Shown: piece by piece, positions 1-11,805 of the stretch
Layout: every line of letters begins with the position of its first letter
Position numbering within the stretch: position 1 is the first letter of the stretch
NCBI GenBank assembly: GCA_018389105.1
Contig: JACATO010000924.1
Span: forward strand, 111,001 to 175,000
Source: Nautilus pompilius
Taxonomy: Eukaryota; Mollusca; Cephalopoda; Nautilida; Nautilidae
DNA length: 64,000 bases
Direction: 5' to 3'
Notes under the pieces: model-generated
Told to the model about the DNA's origin: nothing
Seen by the model: only the letters and a program-made list of their open reading frames with translations
The model's database searches: none
Position numbers and translations under genes: made by a program

Positions 1-1060
1 CCGATCTTTGAAACTCGAGTACGAATAACTTCTCCCAGTTAAACTACGCATATTTTTCACTTGACTCATTACCATATCCAGCCGAGCATATTGTGTAAGT
101 TAGTTTACGGACGCTTAGATATGTTCTTTAATGAAGCGGCTCAGGCCATCGGGGGAGAGACGACGCGAACCGTGCCGCCATCTCATCGAGTACAACATTC
201 ATGTGCTGTCATCCCCAGGACACCGGCAGGGTATCGTTAGACTGGTCAGCTCGCGGAGAGACCTATAACACTCCGTGAGGAATGTTAACTTTTCACCATT
301 GCCAGAAAAAAATAATGCTTTTCAACGGCGAAATGATTTTCAGAGAGCAACCTACCGTACGATTTTGGCACTCAGACGGCTCATAACAGGTTTCATGCGC
401 GACCCAGAATGCCACTGCTGCATATCCTTCTAATACGGCACCCTCGACAGTTACACGTGCAATAGGTGACATGCCGACAAATCTAGATTTTGTTTATACA
501 TCAGTGGTGGGCGTGCTAGAGTCTGAAGACAAGCCAACTATAGAGCGATTTACTAATTGTGCCATAACTCAGCACGATCAATTTGTTGAGATCAGCCTAA
601 TGGAATTGGCCGGCATTCAAGTTGGCCGAAGGAATGATCTTGTCATCATTAGGAAACGTTATATATGAATAGCGCTGGATACAGAGGTGGAATTAGTATG
701 TCTGTAGTTATCTTTCTGACCCAAAGGTCACAACTTCATTTTTAGAAAATGACAACTACGCCTGTTCACACCGTGCACTTGCTATTATTGCTCCTTTTAA
801 ATTCCACTTTGAATGATGTGGCCTGCACGATCTCCTTACTTTAATCCAATGGAACATGGTAGCGCATCATGAAGTGGCGTATTTACGGCTGTGCTGTCCT
901 CCCACAGTATCGTAGTCAGCTGGAAGTAGTCCTGGTCGTAACCCTGACAGTATGCAAGCTGAATCGTCCGATCTGGTCGATACCACAACTTGTACGAGCT
1001 TTATCGGGCCCAATGGCGCTAACCACGTGTTATCAGCCCTCACCGCCAGGATAATTTTTT
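1..1060. other. Non-genic complex sequence, no repeats recognised
   Basis: No recognisable gene. The stretch looks higher in GC than most of the window, has many CpG dinucleotides, and almost lacks the A/T runs and microsatellites found elsewhere, until a poly-T run at about 1071-1086. A 65-codon frame at 471-668 and two short overlapping frames after 869 resemble no family I know and are probably chance. It could be an old mobile-element body or single-copy intergenic DNA. Confidence 0.4.
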
Positions 1061-2813
1061 TCTGTAGCCGTTTTTTTTTTTTTTTTAAGTGGCTTCGTTG
1101 CCATTCTATGCCTTTATTTCAAACAGCTGTTTTCTTTTCGCCTAACATTTAAACTTCTCTTCCACCGATGCTAAGCTTTTCATGAAGAGTTCAGACCAGT
1201 GTTCAAATCCTCTCCCACCAGAATAAGAACACATATGAACAATATACCAAACAAGCAACCCAGGCTTGGAAAAAAAACAAACCGATTGTTGCTTATTTTC
1301 GAGAAGAGTGTATATTGTTTACTGCAACATGAAAATTTCTGTCAGGTATCCAAGCGGCTGTTTAAACTTGCGAACAGTGAAATTAAACTTACGTTTCACT
1401 GTGTTCACTCAAACATTGCAACCCCTAGCCTTAATAGCAGCTTCCAAACTCTACGACAATGAGGAAAATTAACATGTACAATATGAAGTATAGGTGGACT
1501 TCCATTGTTCGACAAAGTTAGTTTTTAAATGAAGCATAGATGTAGCTTTTCCTTAGTTCAATCTTTTTTAACACATAAATGAACTTTCTCAGAGTACTTA
1601 ATAACATCAAAGTATACGTGGTGGTGTATGCATCTTTAACAACTTATCGTATTAAAGTCTAAATCTAACAAATCTATATATACACAACAAGTAACCAGCA
1701 CTTTAAAAATGGAGACGTTCAAAAGCCTTTTCTTGCTGTATTTTGTTTATACGTGAAAACAGCAGGTGAAGTAGAGTCTATAGGAACGGGAACATTTTTC
1801 AATAACCAGCTTCGTCAAAAGACCGATTACCAGGAAGTGACTGAATAACTTGTTTTTATATTTTCTATTCGCTTTATGCATTTTCTTTTTTTCTTTTTTG
1901 AAATCTGAGCATGCAAGCCCCTTTAATAAGAACATTCTTCGCTGGACCAAAAGTGATTTTTATTTACTCCATCATTAATGTCTAGCATAAGAACCAGTGG
2001 CGTATATATACATACTATCTTACATATTTAGCTTTATGCAAATTCCGAGTGGAGATTCTGCTTTATATCGGTCATTAATAGTAAAAATACATTTTTTTTC
2101 TATACTGTACCTTTTCATTTTCGTTGGTTGGTTAGAATTGTAGCCAGTTTTTGTGTATAAAGTCTGAAGCAAACGATAGGAAAATATTAAAAGGTCTATT
2201 AATATACAGAGTGTACTCGCTCGCAATCGCACACGAAAGATGTTGAGACCCGACTTCATGGCGAATCTGTGGCCACAGAAACAGAGCGAGATGCGCCGTT
2301 AGGCGTGGCAGGGTCCAGGGTACTTCTCGACTGGACGACGGTTCTGACCGCTTTCTACTTCCTCGAAAACGGGTTCACTTTTAATGTTATTTGGGGGGGT
2401 GGGTGGGTGGGGCTGCTTGGGTCGTGGGTCCAGGAATCGCGTGACTGCTAAGTAACTTTCAACCCCCCCCAAAGGTTTCCTATCGAATAATTTACCGTCC
2501 TAACGAACCAACGGCGCCCCAGCTCAGCGGTATCTGAGCGGGTTTCTGAACCTCTCTGATTTGTTTGTTATGGCACATATATTTTTTTTAAAAAAATGCC
2601 TAATTCTAATCCTTACCATTGTATTCACATCGTGAAAATGTACTTGCTTCGGGTTTTTTATTTTCTTTGCTAAAAAATAAAACTTGATGGGTTATTTAAC
2701 TTAAAATATCGCTACCTATACATGATTATTAGTTGTGTTATTTTTCCATTATGATACATTTCTAAAGGAAAACTAGTTTCTTTTCAGAGTTTTATGGTAA
2801 ACGCGCTTATAAT

Positions 2814-2815
<2 letters not shown>
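1061..2815. other. AT-rich intergenic stretch
   Basis: Nothing genic is seen apart from short chance frames. A G-rich patch at 2391-2415 is followed by a poly-C run at 2463-2471. At 2520-2545 a short AGCTCAGCGGT-type string resembles a pol III box A, but no box B follows at the right distance, so I do not call a tRNA or SINE. Confidence 0.5.
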
Positions 2816-2863
<48 letters not shown>

Positions 2864-2866
2864 GAT

Positions 2867-2902
<36 letters not shown>

Positions 2903-2921
2903 TCTCTCTCTACTGATGTCA

Positions 2922-2992
<71 letters not shown>
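2816..2992. repeat. (CT)n microsatellite with ACTGATGTCAT inserts
   Basis: A near-perfect CT run of about 177 bp is broken at 2861 and 2911 by the string ACTGATGTCAT. The reverse complement, ATGACATCAGT, matches the insert found in the GA arrays at 21.5 kb and 38.8 kb, so these arrays share an ancestral composite unit rather than being independent CT expansions. Confidence 0.95.
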
Positions 2993-2997
<5 letters not shown>

Positions 2998-5994
2998 TGA
3001 AACCTTTTATTTTATCTGGAACTTAAAAAACAGAAAGCCTCCTCGTTATTTTTCGTCTGTGATGGATTAACCATCATTCGGGATGGCCGCTGTGTATGCT
3101 GTTGTTCAAAATTATGCCCCATCTACGCGCAAAAATTGTTGTCCGCCTTCAAGAAACTTTATTGTTAATAAAAGCACATTATTAAAGCGAAAGACACGAA
3201 AAACCAGATAAACCGTCTCAAAGAGAGAAAAGCATTAGTATTGACGTTGTTATCACTTCATGCTTGTGCAATAAAGAAACGACCCACCATTCATGAGAAT
3301 ATATAATGCTCATATGAGAGACATTCTGTTCAGCAACCTTTAAAATATTTGCTTTGGAGTAATTGCCATCCCTCTTGCGAGTAGTTCCATAGCTGACTGA
3401 CGCTGGCTGGACCTTCTTTGACTTTTCAATTTAGTTCATTCCGCGCAAGTTCAGTGTAATTCATATACAGAGATTGACAGACCAAACCTCATTCTAAGGA
3501 ATCATTCTAAATTTTTAGCAAAAGATTTTATGTATTCAGTTTTGCAGTGTGCTTCAGATCTTTATCTTGTTGCAGTATACACTACAAGCCGATCAAACAT
3601 TGTCCTAATAGAATTGCATGATGATGCAGAATATTGTGATATCTCATCTTTTTGAGGATCCCATTAATGTTTATCGGTCACCAGCTGATTAAGTAGCAAA
3701 CAAACCAACCACCAAAAATTTTACATTTCCACCATCATATTTTACTAACTGTAGGGAAAGCGCACTACTCTCCTTAAAGTTTTTCAGCCGTTCTTTTAAC
3801 ATCCTGATATAATTCAAAACCGACTATTTTAAACTCGCATTTCACTTATCGCGCCATTACTCCAATGTATAATTCTGACGGCGTTTAACCCAGTCTCGCC
3901 ACTTTGTCTTGTTGCTATATCTAAGCAAAGGCTTTCTAGTTGCTTGCTATTCGGCCAATGGATCTAACCTGTCTTAACCATCTTCTGCTGGTAACGGATA
4001 ATATTTTGACTGTTTAAAAGGAATCGGGGTTGGAAGTTAATTGGATACCTGTCAAGAAAGAGTTTGCTTGAGACTTTGAAACCAGCAATCAATTTTCCCG
4101 TTGTATTGTTCTTATTTTTCTCTCCCGTCTCCGCTCTTTAAGTTTATCGCTGAGCCAGTCGACTTCATTTTATAAATGGTGATTCGCGCACCTCACACCG
4201 CGTGAATCTAACTCGCCCCACAGTTTTTACGATGAAGTAACCGGCTTTATGGAGAGCGCTAATGGATAGCCTTATTTTATATAGAATCTTTTAAGGTGTC
4301 ATTTCCATCCGCTAAAATAAAACTAATAGCAGTCATCAATAATGAGGTCGATTAACATTTGCACAAAAGCACAGCACGAGCTAACAATTATTAAAATTAG
4401 CTATAAGAAACGATATCGGATAAACGTGATAACATCGGGCATTTAGGGTTAACTAAACTGAACATTCATAGAAATAACTAGCAGCGACTATATAATGGTG
4501 CAGAAAGCTTAAAGTGATAAAATCACAATCAATGGTTTACATGTTTTGATAACCTGGTCCATCGGACTTTAATAGGATTTTCTGCTGGAATGTTGCAATT
4601 TTTTTTTATTATTAACAATAAAGTGTTGAAAAAACACTGAATAGCTCTTTTTTATGGCGAGATCGTGAATTTTAGCACCATTGTGTGTGTGTGCGTGTGT
4701 GTGTGTGTGTGTGATATTTGAAGACATAAACGTAGAGTGAGTGACCAGCCAAACAGATGACTGAGCCTGACAGAGGAAATCTGATGAGAGCAGCCGGCTG
4801 TGAAAAAAGTTTAAAAAAATCAACTTGTTTTTGCGTGCAAAAAAAAAAAAAAAAAAAACAACAACAACACCACACCCTGATGATATGCACGTAACTACAG
4901 GGATGGCCAAAATTGTTGCACCATCCGAAATAATTACGATTTTTATTGTCGTTATAAACATGAATAGTGCAAGGTTTCCACTCGTATTATTTTATAGTTG
5001 CAGAGTTCCTACGAATATCCAAACGTTGCTGGCCATGGGAAATGTTTCCCCGAAAAGTGTACAATTATGACCACTAGTGTAGTGTGTGTGTGTAAATGGT
5101 TAACCCTTTGAAAGACCTTAGCTGATTTTCACGAATGGTTTTCAATCGCCCCTCACCACCAGAGTTATGAAGGGAACGTTTCAATCTATCGTCAGCAACC
5201 ACCTACGTCAAATGATAAATGCATCTTTAAAAAAGCCGTTCCACTACAGTTGTCCCCAAGAGGCTCGGCCATTACGATTATCGTATTTTCCACAACCAAT
5301 TTCATACTAATCACGTTTACGCTCGAAATTAACATCCTTCCTCTATGAGCGGTGGACGGGTGTCGCCCATTGTGTGGAAGGAAGTCTAGAAATCATCGCT
5401 GACGACTCCCGTCACCGGAGAGAGGAAACCGGTCGAGTATCAGTAACAGATGTTTCCGCTTTAAACCACGCGAGCGGATTCTGTTTTGAAAAGTACGCAT
5501 AATTCGACAGCTGCGAGCATATTGCGCGCGTGCGCGCGAGCCACGAGAGGAAGTATTGATCCCTTTGTTTCTTTCCAAACAAAAGAGTCCAACGCGCCGC
5601 TCTGGAATTTCAAACAAAGCAATTGGCACCTTCAGAGTTCTGTTGGTGTTTTTGTTCATTTTCTCTTCCTTAGACCAATCTGGGTAAAGATCCGTGGAGT
5701 ACTGCTACATTGTCAAGGTATGAATACCGAACTTCCGCCCGGTCACGTGGATTACGCTGACAGGTGCACGCGCGGAGGGACGACGCTCCCCGCCGAACCC
5801 CCTTTTTCTTTCCCTCCCTTTTACATTTTGGAACAGCTCGCACCCGCGCGGGTGTGTATCGCTGGATCAGATCCCTGTCAATCCAGGATCAAAAATGGGC
5901 AGGCAAGCATAAATCACCAGGGCGCGTGTGCTCTTGAATGTATTCTGATCATTGTAAAAATCTGATAAATGGGGAACCGTCATTTTAGGTATCC
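2993..5994. other. Unique non-coding stretch with small simple repeats
   Basis: No gene is supported. It holds a (GT)n tract at 4682-4713 and a pure A run of about 20 at 4839-4858 that runs on into (CAA)n. That could be a retroposon tail, but no element body is recognised next to it. The part from 5390 to 5960 is richer in GC and carries overlapping open frames on both strands (88 and 159 codons). None has recognisable domains, and both are treated as chance. Confidence 0.45.
4682..4713. repeat. (GT)n microsatellite
   Basis: A dinucleotide GT run with one GC interruption. It accounts for the His-Thr runs in minus-strand frames here. Confidence 0.9.
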
Positions 5995-6476
5995 GGAGCT
6001 GTAGATATCTCGGATTAAGGTAACCCAGGCAGCTTGGACACTCCGGAGCTGTAGATATCTCGGATTAAGGTAACCCAGTCAGCTTGGACACTCCAGAGCT
6101 GTAGATATCTCGGATTAAGGTAACCCAGTCAGCTTGGGCACTCCAGAGCTGTAGATATCTCGGATTAAGGTAACCCAGTCAGCTTGGACACTCCGGAGCT
6201 GTAGATATCTCGGATTACGGTAACCCAGTCAGCTTGGACACTCCAGAGCTGTAGATATCTCGGATTAAGGTAACCCAGTCAGCTTGGACACTCCAGAGCT
6301 GTAGATATCTCGGATTAAGGTAACCCAGTCAGCTTGGACACTCCAGAGCTGTAGATATCTCGGATTAAGGTAACCCAGTCAGCTTGGACACTCCAGAGCT
6401 GTAGATATCTCGGATTAAGGTAACCCAGCCAGCTTGGACACTCCAGAGCTACAGAGCTATAGATATCTCGGATTAA
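5995..6476. repeat. Minisatellite, 50-bp unit, about 9.6 copies
   Basis: Starts of GAGCTGTAGATATCTCGG recur every 50 bp from 5995 to 6445. There are nine full units plus a partial one that carries an 8-base insertion near 6451. Units differ by single bases (GGAGCT versus AGAGCT, GGACAC versus GGGCAC), so the array is homogeneous and probably young. Each unit contains the 6-base palindrome GATATC. Since 50 is not a multiple of 3, open frames across it are incidental. Confidence 0.97.
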
Positions 6477-7194
6477 CATTTTATAGAACACTACTTTATT
6501 ACACATCTTTACTCGGTATTCTCAATAGTGGTTCTGTAAAGAAGAGAGAGCAGCATCTCCCGAGCATCCTCAACTGCGTGAGATTTGGCTTTGCATTAAT
6601 AACAGTTGCTGCATATCTCTAAATGCCGTTTCAAACACAGGTGGTATAAGCGTTCACGGGAGCTTTCTTCAACATCTGTAACCGCTATTATTATAATTTC
6701 GTTGAAATTTACGGAACTCCAAATTCATTTTGGTGGACATCGTGTTCTCTTCCCCCATCCCGCCAGGGAGTGTAGTCTTGCTGCGACTGCTGGCCCCGAT
6801 TCACCCGCTCTAGTCTAACAATCTTTATAAGAGAAATCGAAAGCTTCTTTCCCCTTAAACTAAAGAGCGTACACAAATCGCCGGAAGAAATATTCCTGCA
6901 AACCTTCCGACCGAACTACTATTTAAGAACAGTCCTACGCTGTAAAGTGAAGTTCGACAGTCATCCGCTAAAGTGGGTGCAACAGTTTTTCCTGCACTGC
7001 CAGTTGGTTCCTTTGATGTGAGGTGGGCGCATCTCTACCCGTTTCTACTTCTTTGCTTCGGAAGTCTCGTTAGCGAGCTGCTGTGTCTCCGATCAAACGT
7101 CTCACCCTCCCGGGTCTCTCCAAGATCCCCTTCTTGTTGTTGCTTATTTTTTAAAGTGCCGATAGCACTGCTGTAACCGTGACCTAAATGATCT
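6477..7194. other. Non-coding stretch between minisatellite and SINE-like copy
   Basis: Only short frames without recognisable homology. 6960-7130 is moderately GC-rich. No splice-site plus frame combination that I would defend. Confidence 0.4.
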
Positions 7195-7370
7195 ATCTCT
7201 TCCGAACATTTTAGATGTGGGAGGAAACCGGTTCCCTGGGTGTGGCGACAAAAAAAAGAAAAAAAAACGAGAAGATGCGCAAACCGACTCGGTCCAAGAC
7301 AAGAAATCGATCCAGGGTTTTCGGCCTTGGTGATACAACAGACTGAGTATTTATTTCTATCCGTCTGAAT
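7195..7370 (-). mobile_element. Degenerate SINE-like copy
   Basis: Read on the minus strand, this copy carries CCTCCCACATCT (plus-strand 7213-7224). The same string occurs in the SINE-like copy at 8908-8919, in both cases after a GGTTTCC or GGTTTCC-like run. An A-rich expansion sits inside at 7251-7267. The tRNA-like head is poorly preserved and no box B is convincing, so this is an old or truncated member of the group. No target-site duplication was found. Confidence 0.45.
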
Positions 7371-8779
7371 GGATCCTATTTGGACCAATCGGGGGGGGGG
7401 AGTCAGTCACTGAGTTAACCGTGGTTCATAAGGCCAAACATCGATAAGAGAACTTTCGTTCTATTATTGTTTTCTACCTGCAGTCTCTTGTACACAGTAG
7501 AAAGCATTCCGGAGTTTGCCCATAAAATGCTCTGGGAATTTAGAGACAGCGGACTGCACACAGCAGAAATACTGCGACAATGAAATGCTTTTATATGTTT
7601 TGCTCTGTGTTTTTGTTTTTTTTTTTGTCACCATAGAAAATAAGCTCTGTAAAAACTAAGCCCTTTTGAAGCTCTACTCTAGTGTTTCTGGTGCTCGTGA
7701 CACTCGCAGTCTTGGAAGAACTCGACCAATCACCACTCGGTCCAAGGCTCAACAACATCGAACCATTTCTCTTCGAGGTCCGCGACGGCTCACATCGATC
7801 GGGGAATGCATGCCACCAGTTAGACAGAACAAATATGTCTAGTTTTACTTTTAGTGTGTTATATACAACTGTAAAAACCTGAAGATACTGAGTTACCGTT
7901 CTTTTTAAAGATTTTCTGTTCTCTCTTCCTTATGCTATTTTTTCCAATAAAATTTATACACTACAAAGGGCGAGAAAAAAAACAACATATATAAGCACAA
8001 AATGAACTAACTGTGTGCGTTAGTATACATCTAGCTAAAAATTATAAGTATATGTTGGTGGGTGAGTGTAGGACGATATGTTTGTAGTAGTTAATGTTTT
8101 GGTTTTCAGTAGACTGCTGAATATATTACCAGAATTAACCAATGTTTGAAAAGGAAATTATAGCGCCATTCTAATTAAAGCACACGTGTACACAGCGCGA
8201 TTATACCACCTATTTACTTCTAAATAGATCTTGCCTTCTCTTCTCGCACAAAGTTTACGTTGGTAGCTCATTTTCATTTTACAATAATTTTAGGTGGGCG
8301 AGCCTTTAAAAAAGTTGACTGTAGACTTCGTACCGTACATCGCTTCATAGCTGGGTTTGATTTCAAATTTCGCCTACAAAAATACAAGAATCATCATCAG
8401 TATTTTAAACGGCACGAAGCAGAGTCGGAGTGGGAGGTGGCAGTAGCAGAAAATGCATTTATATATATATTTTTTTATTTTTAATATACGAAGGTGCGAA
8501 AAAAGAAATAACAGATAAATAGATAAACTGTCTTTTGAAGGTGTGATCATGAGTCATTTTAGGAGTGACCCTGGCGCACTTACTTCCTATCTGCTGCTAG
8601 TCGTTTAAGAGAAGAAATTAACCCTTTCTGAGTAGATTAAGGAAGTAAAACCATATTTGGAAATACTTCATTTCTGTTACAATATTTCAATTATTTTATC
8701 CTATTATATTTTGTTTGTCTAATACATAAGGTTTTAGTCTTTGCAACAAATTCAAATTATCAATCTTTTGTTTTCATAG
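7371..8779. other. AT-rich intergenic stretch
   Basis: A poly-G run at 7391-7400 and poly-T runs near 7610-7628. A 66-codon frame at 7682-7882 has no recognisable similarity. Nothing else seen. Confidence 0.45.
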
Positions 8780-9128
8780 GATGATTTCCGTATTAGTCAC
8801 CTCAGATTGTTGATATTTGCGGCCCAGAGTCCGAACCCCGGTGGTGAGTGGTTCGGACCGACGTACTTCTGCAGCTTTTCCCCGTCAGCCGGCGGCCAGG
8901 AAGGTTTCCTCCCACATCTAACTATAAAGGGCTCTAGTAGAGCCTTTGGTCGCACACCCGTATTCATTGAGAAAGGCAACGGGAAGCCGCATTTTATCTC
9001 CCTGTTATAGCTCTGAGCCGCTCGGAGACCGAATACTGATGATGAAGAGCTGGTTTTCAGCAGTCGAAATGATGAAGTAGCTGACTTGGATGCGCTAAAT
9101 GCTATACCACTGACTTTGCTTATAGTCA
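8780..9128 (+). mobile_element. tRNA-derived SINE-like element
   Basis: A pol III box-B-like string, GAGTCCGAACCCC, lies at 8827-8839 (consensus GGTTCGANTCC and flanks). A tRNA-unrelated body follows, with CCTCCCACATCT at 8908-8919. The same motif occurs in the copy at 7213-7224 (minus), and nearly the same (CCTCCTACATC) at 16507-16517. The right-hand part has no clear simple-repeat tail, so the 3' boundary is approximate. The assignment to SINEs rests on the box B and on the repeated occurrence of the body motif. Open frames here on either strand are incidental. Confidence 0.55.
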
Positions 9129-10639
9129 TTCTGCGACTACTTTAATGTATCTTTGGAAAATATTTCTTTTTTTTTAAATTTTGATTGCCTTCGTATTTTG
9201 AAAAATAAATTTTTAAATAGTGATTTCATGTTTTCTTTTTCTTTGCTGAAATAAAGCGAAAAATTACTTTTAAAATACTGTTGACGGAAACTGTTTTCCT
9301 TACCTTCCATCTGCCTTAAGATTAAATAAATAGCATTCTCTGAATAAATGAACGATCTCTATCAGAGTAGGATATGTCAAATCTCATGCGTATTGACGAA
9401 GTGAAGTAAAGACCATCTACACGTGACAAAAGATGGATTAATTCTTTGTATACCGCTTGAGACTCACTGATAGCTCTAGGTTGGCGGTGTGCGAGGTAAA
9501 AACTGGTTTGGTGTTTGGAGGGTTAATTATGTACGCTGTATTTAAAACCGATGGGTTGTTAGGGAAAGATTGAAACTTAGAAATTTAAACTGGATTTTCC
9601 GTACACTAAACGTAAGGATCGTCTTGTAGTGTTAATCCTTACCGGACTACGAGTAGAAGTATCGGGTTGCTAGCTTACTTCATGGCCGATCCTCTGTAGA
9701 GAGGACATTTTAGAGTTCTACAGAAAGGCTGATATTTTGTATTGATGGAAAATTTTAAAAAAAAGGTAGCTGTAAGTCACGACTGGACTACCATTAAGCA
9801 TCCCATCGATCTGCTGAAAAGCGGAATGCGACGGATTAATTAATGGCAATAAAGTTCTCTGACATTTACAAATGGTGGAGCGATTGTCGTTTTATAATTA
9901 AATGGCTTCCGTCTCGCACCGACCACGTTCCATTATCTTCTTACAGCGGCCTGCTGACGTCGCGCCAATAGTTTTTTTTTTGTTTTTTAAATAGTGGATA
10001 CTGATGCGGCCCACACGGTTTTCTGGAAGCATCACTCCACCGGGCCTTATTAATGTGTTTTTCCCCAGTGCGCCTCTCAATTTGCTGGCTGTTGCGCACT
10101 TTTGCATATTCCATCAGGCGGACGCGCTCATTTTATTGGTAACCAAAAAAAAATATTACGTGATGACGACATCTATCGAAACTACTTCCTCCTTCTATTT
10201 CCTCAACGCTGCCATCGTACGAAGCGGCAGATTTACAAGAGCGGGAGCTGGTATTAATTATATTGAAGGTATCTCGCCCCGCTCCGTCCTTTCTTCAATA
10301 AATCATGCGATAAGGCATCCCTTCGAAACCGTCTCAGACTATCTCAGGAGTGTTGTTTCTATGCCCAAATATAATCTTTTGCTTTTAGGGTTAAAGTTAC
10401 TAGCTGCACATTTGGAAATACACGCCTGAAAGATCCTTAATAACGTGATAATAACCACTCTCTCGGACCTTTATTTCTTCTAATTTTTACTACCGCTGCG
10501 ATTTGTAAATTTATCGAACGTCTTTAATATAAACTGTATTGTTTTGCATTTTTTTTTTTTTAAATATACTATCGACATACGGAAGTTACTATTAATTCAT
10601 CTTTAATGGCCGACATAAGGAAGAAAGAAAAGAAACCAT
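9129..10639. other. AT-rich intergenic stretch
   Basis: No gene is supported. A 141-codon frame at 10004-10429 on the plus strand overlaps a 69-codon minus frame. It has no domain, signal peptide or repeat that I recognise and is flanked by AT-rich sequence, so I regard it as chance. Confidence 0.4.
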
Positions 10640-10838
10640 CTTTATCTTATCGCAGGCCTCGTGTCGACGTCGGCACATAAGGCATTTTCCACCAGAGGAA
10701 ACACTCCAACCCCCTCTGGTGGTACTTTTCTAAACCAAGCGAAGAAGAACAGAGTGCGGAGGTTGTCCGCTTATCTACCGCAAGCCTGAATGGTACGCGG
10801 TAAACTACAGCCTCTTTCCACTGTACCACCGCGCCGCC
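10640..10838 (-). mobile_element. tRNA-derived SINE-like element
   Basis: On the minus strand the element opens with GGCGGCGCGGTGGTACAGTGG (plus-strand 10818-10838). The GTGGTACAGTGG part resembles a pol III box A, and the opening recalls the GGCACGGTGG-type heads of dispersed chordate and invertebrate repeats. It closes with GATAAGATAAAG (10640-10651), a short simple-repeat tail of the kind SINEs carry. The box B is poor. An internal inverted pair (CCACCAGAGG and CCTCTGGTGG) lies at 10691-10723. Confidence 0.5.
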
Positions 10839-11659
10839 TTTTTCGCACGATATTTATCTGGCATTTAATATGACAGATAGCTAATTTTATGTAAATACCT
10901 CAGACACGCGCGCACGCACACACAAACACAGGCGCGCGCCGGCCGGCTGTAGCCGGGAGACGAGCTTCCTAATGAATGATAATAGTCAGAGAGCTCCAGA
11001 GACTCCTGCCGTGGGAAGGTGGAAATTCGGGCCGGCAGGCCGCAGTTTGAGACAGAGACGAGCCCCCGGTATTGTTTTATTTTTTCTGAATGACTTAGCA
11101 ACAGCTGTCTCCGAGGTCAAACAAAAGGAATGCTCTTCGGATGTGTCTAATGGCTATCCGATAGACCAGTCGCAGATTAGGCCGGCCTCTCGTGGCGGCA
11201 TAGCCGAGTGCGAGAGCGCTCTCCCTCCAAATACTGATTAGCTCCCCTCTCGGGACAGGTTTTATCGCAATGATGCATTTTTGAGCAGTTAACGTTTATA
11301 TCCGAAGCTAAGCCAATTACGTCTTTAAGATTCTATAAGTTAGCTGATGTCGGGGGGGGGGAGGGGAAATGTTTATTTACTTTAAATAGCGGTCGTGTAT
11401 CAGATTTAAAGATTTGCGGTCTGCGTGATAGATCACCGTTTTCCTTGAATCTATTTTCGTAACTATGGAAGCCGTTTAAAAGAACATTAGACCCGAAAGG
11501 GGGGAGGATATTGAAAATCTCAGCTGTTTTCTTTTCAAAACAAATGAATCATTAAAATTGAGAAGATATTTTTACGATCTAGTATTGATTTTTTAAAAAA
11601 AATTCGGTGTTGGAAATAATTAATGAAGCTAAAAAGAAAAAAAAGTAGGTATAAAATTA
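10839..11659. other. GC-rich then AT-rich stretch, no gene
   Basis: 10900-11240 is GC-rich and includes a (CA)n-like tract (10910-10930). A tRNA-head-like string, TAGCCGAGTGCGA, is seen at about 11200, but no box B follows, so no SINE is called. A poly-G run lies at 11351-11360. Nothing else is seen. Confidence 0.4.
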
Positions 11660-11775
11660 AAAATATCACGTGATTTAATCGCCTGTCATTGGTCACGTGA
11701 AAATAAGGTACGCTGTGATTGGTTGTCATGCAAGCAGCCAGGAAGCGCCACACCGGGAGAGCTATAAAACCATAG
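11660..11775 (+). promoter_or_regulatory. Promoter-like motif cluster before the Tc1-type remnant
   Basis: Within 110 bp there are two E-boxes (CACGTG at 11667 and 11694), two inverted CCAAT boxes (ATTGG at 11688 and 11718) and a TATA-like TATAAAA at 11763. The Tc1-type transposase remnant starts about 40 bp further on, at 11806. The order and spacing are those of a classical pol II core promoter and would suit the 5' leader of the element. Function is inferred, because each motif is short and may occur by chance. Confidence 0.45.
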
Positions 11776-11805
11776 ACAATGATATCATTGTAGTGTGATG
11801 AAGGT

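Noticed and set aside
2520-2560. tRNA gene or SINE head (AGCTCAGCGGT)
   Set aside because: No box B at a suitable distance and no cloverleaf can be drawn.
5486-5965. 159-codon plus frame
   Set aside because: Overlaps an 88-codon minus frame, no recognised domain, and runs up to the minisatellite. Consistent with chance in GC-richer DNA.
5995-6476. CRISPR-like array (regular repeats)
   Set aside because: The 50-bp units are contiguous and homogeneous without unique spacers, and the context is animal nuclear DNA. It is a minisatellite.
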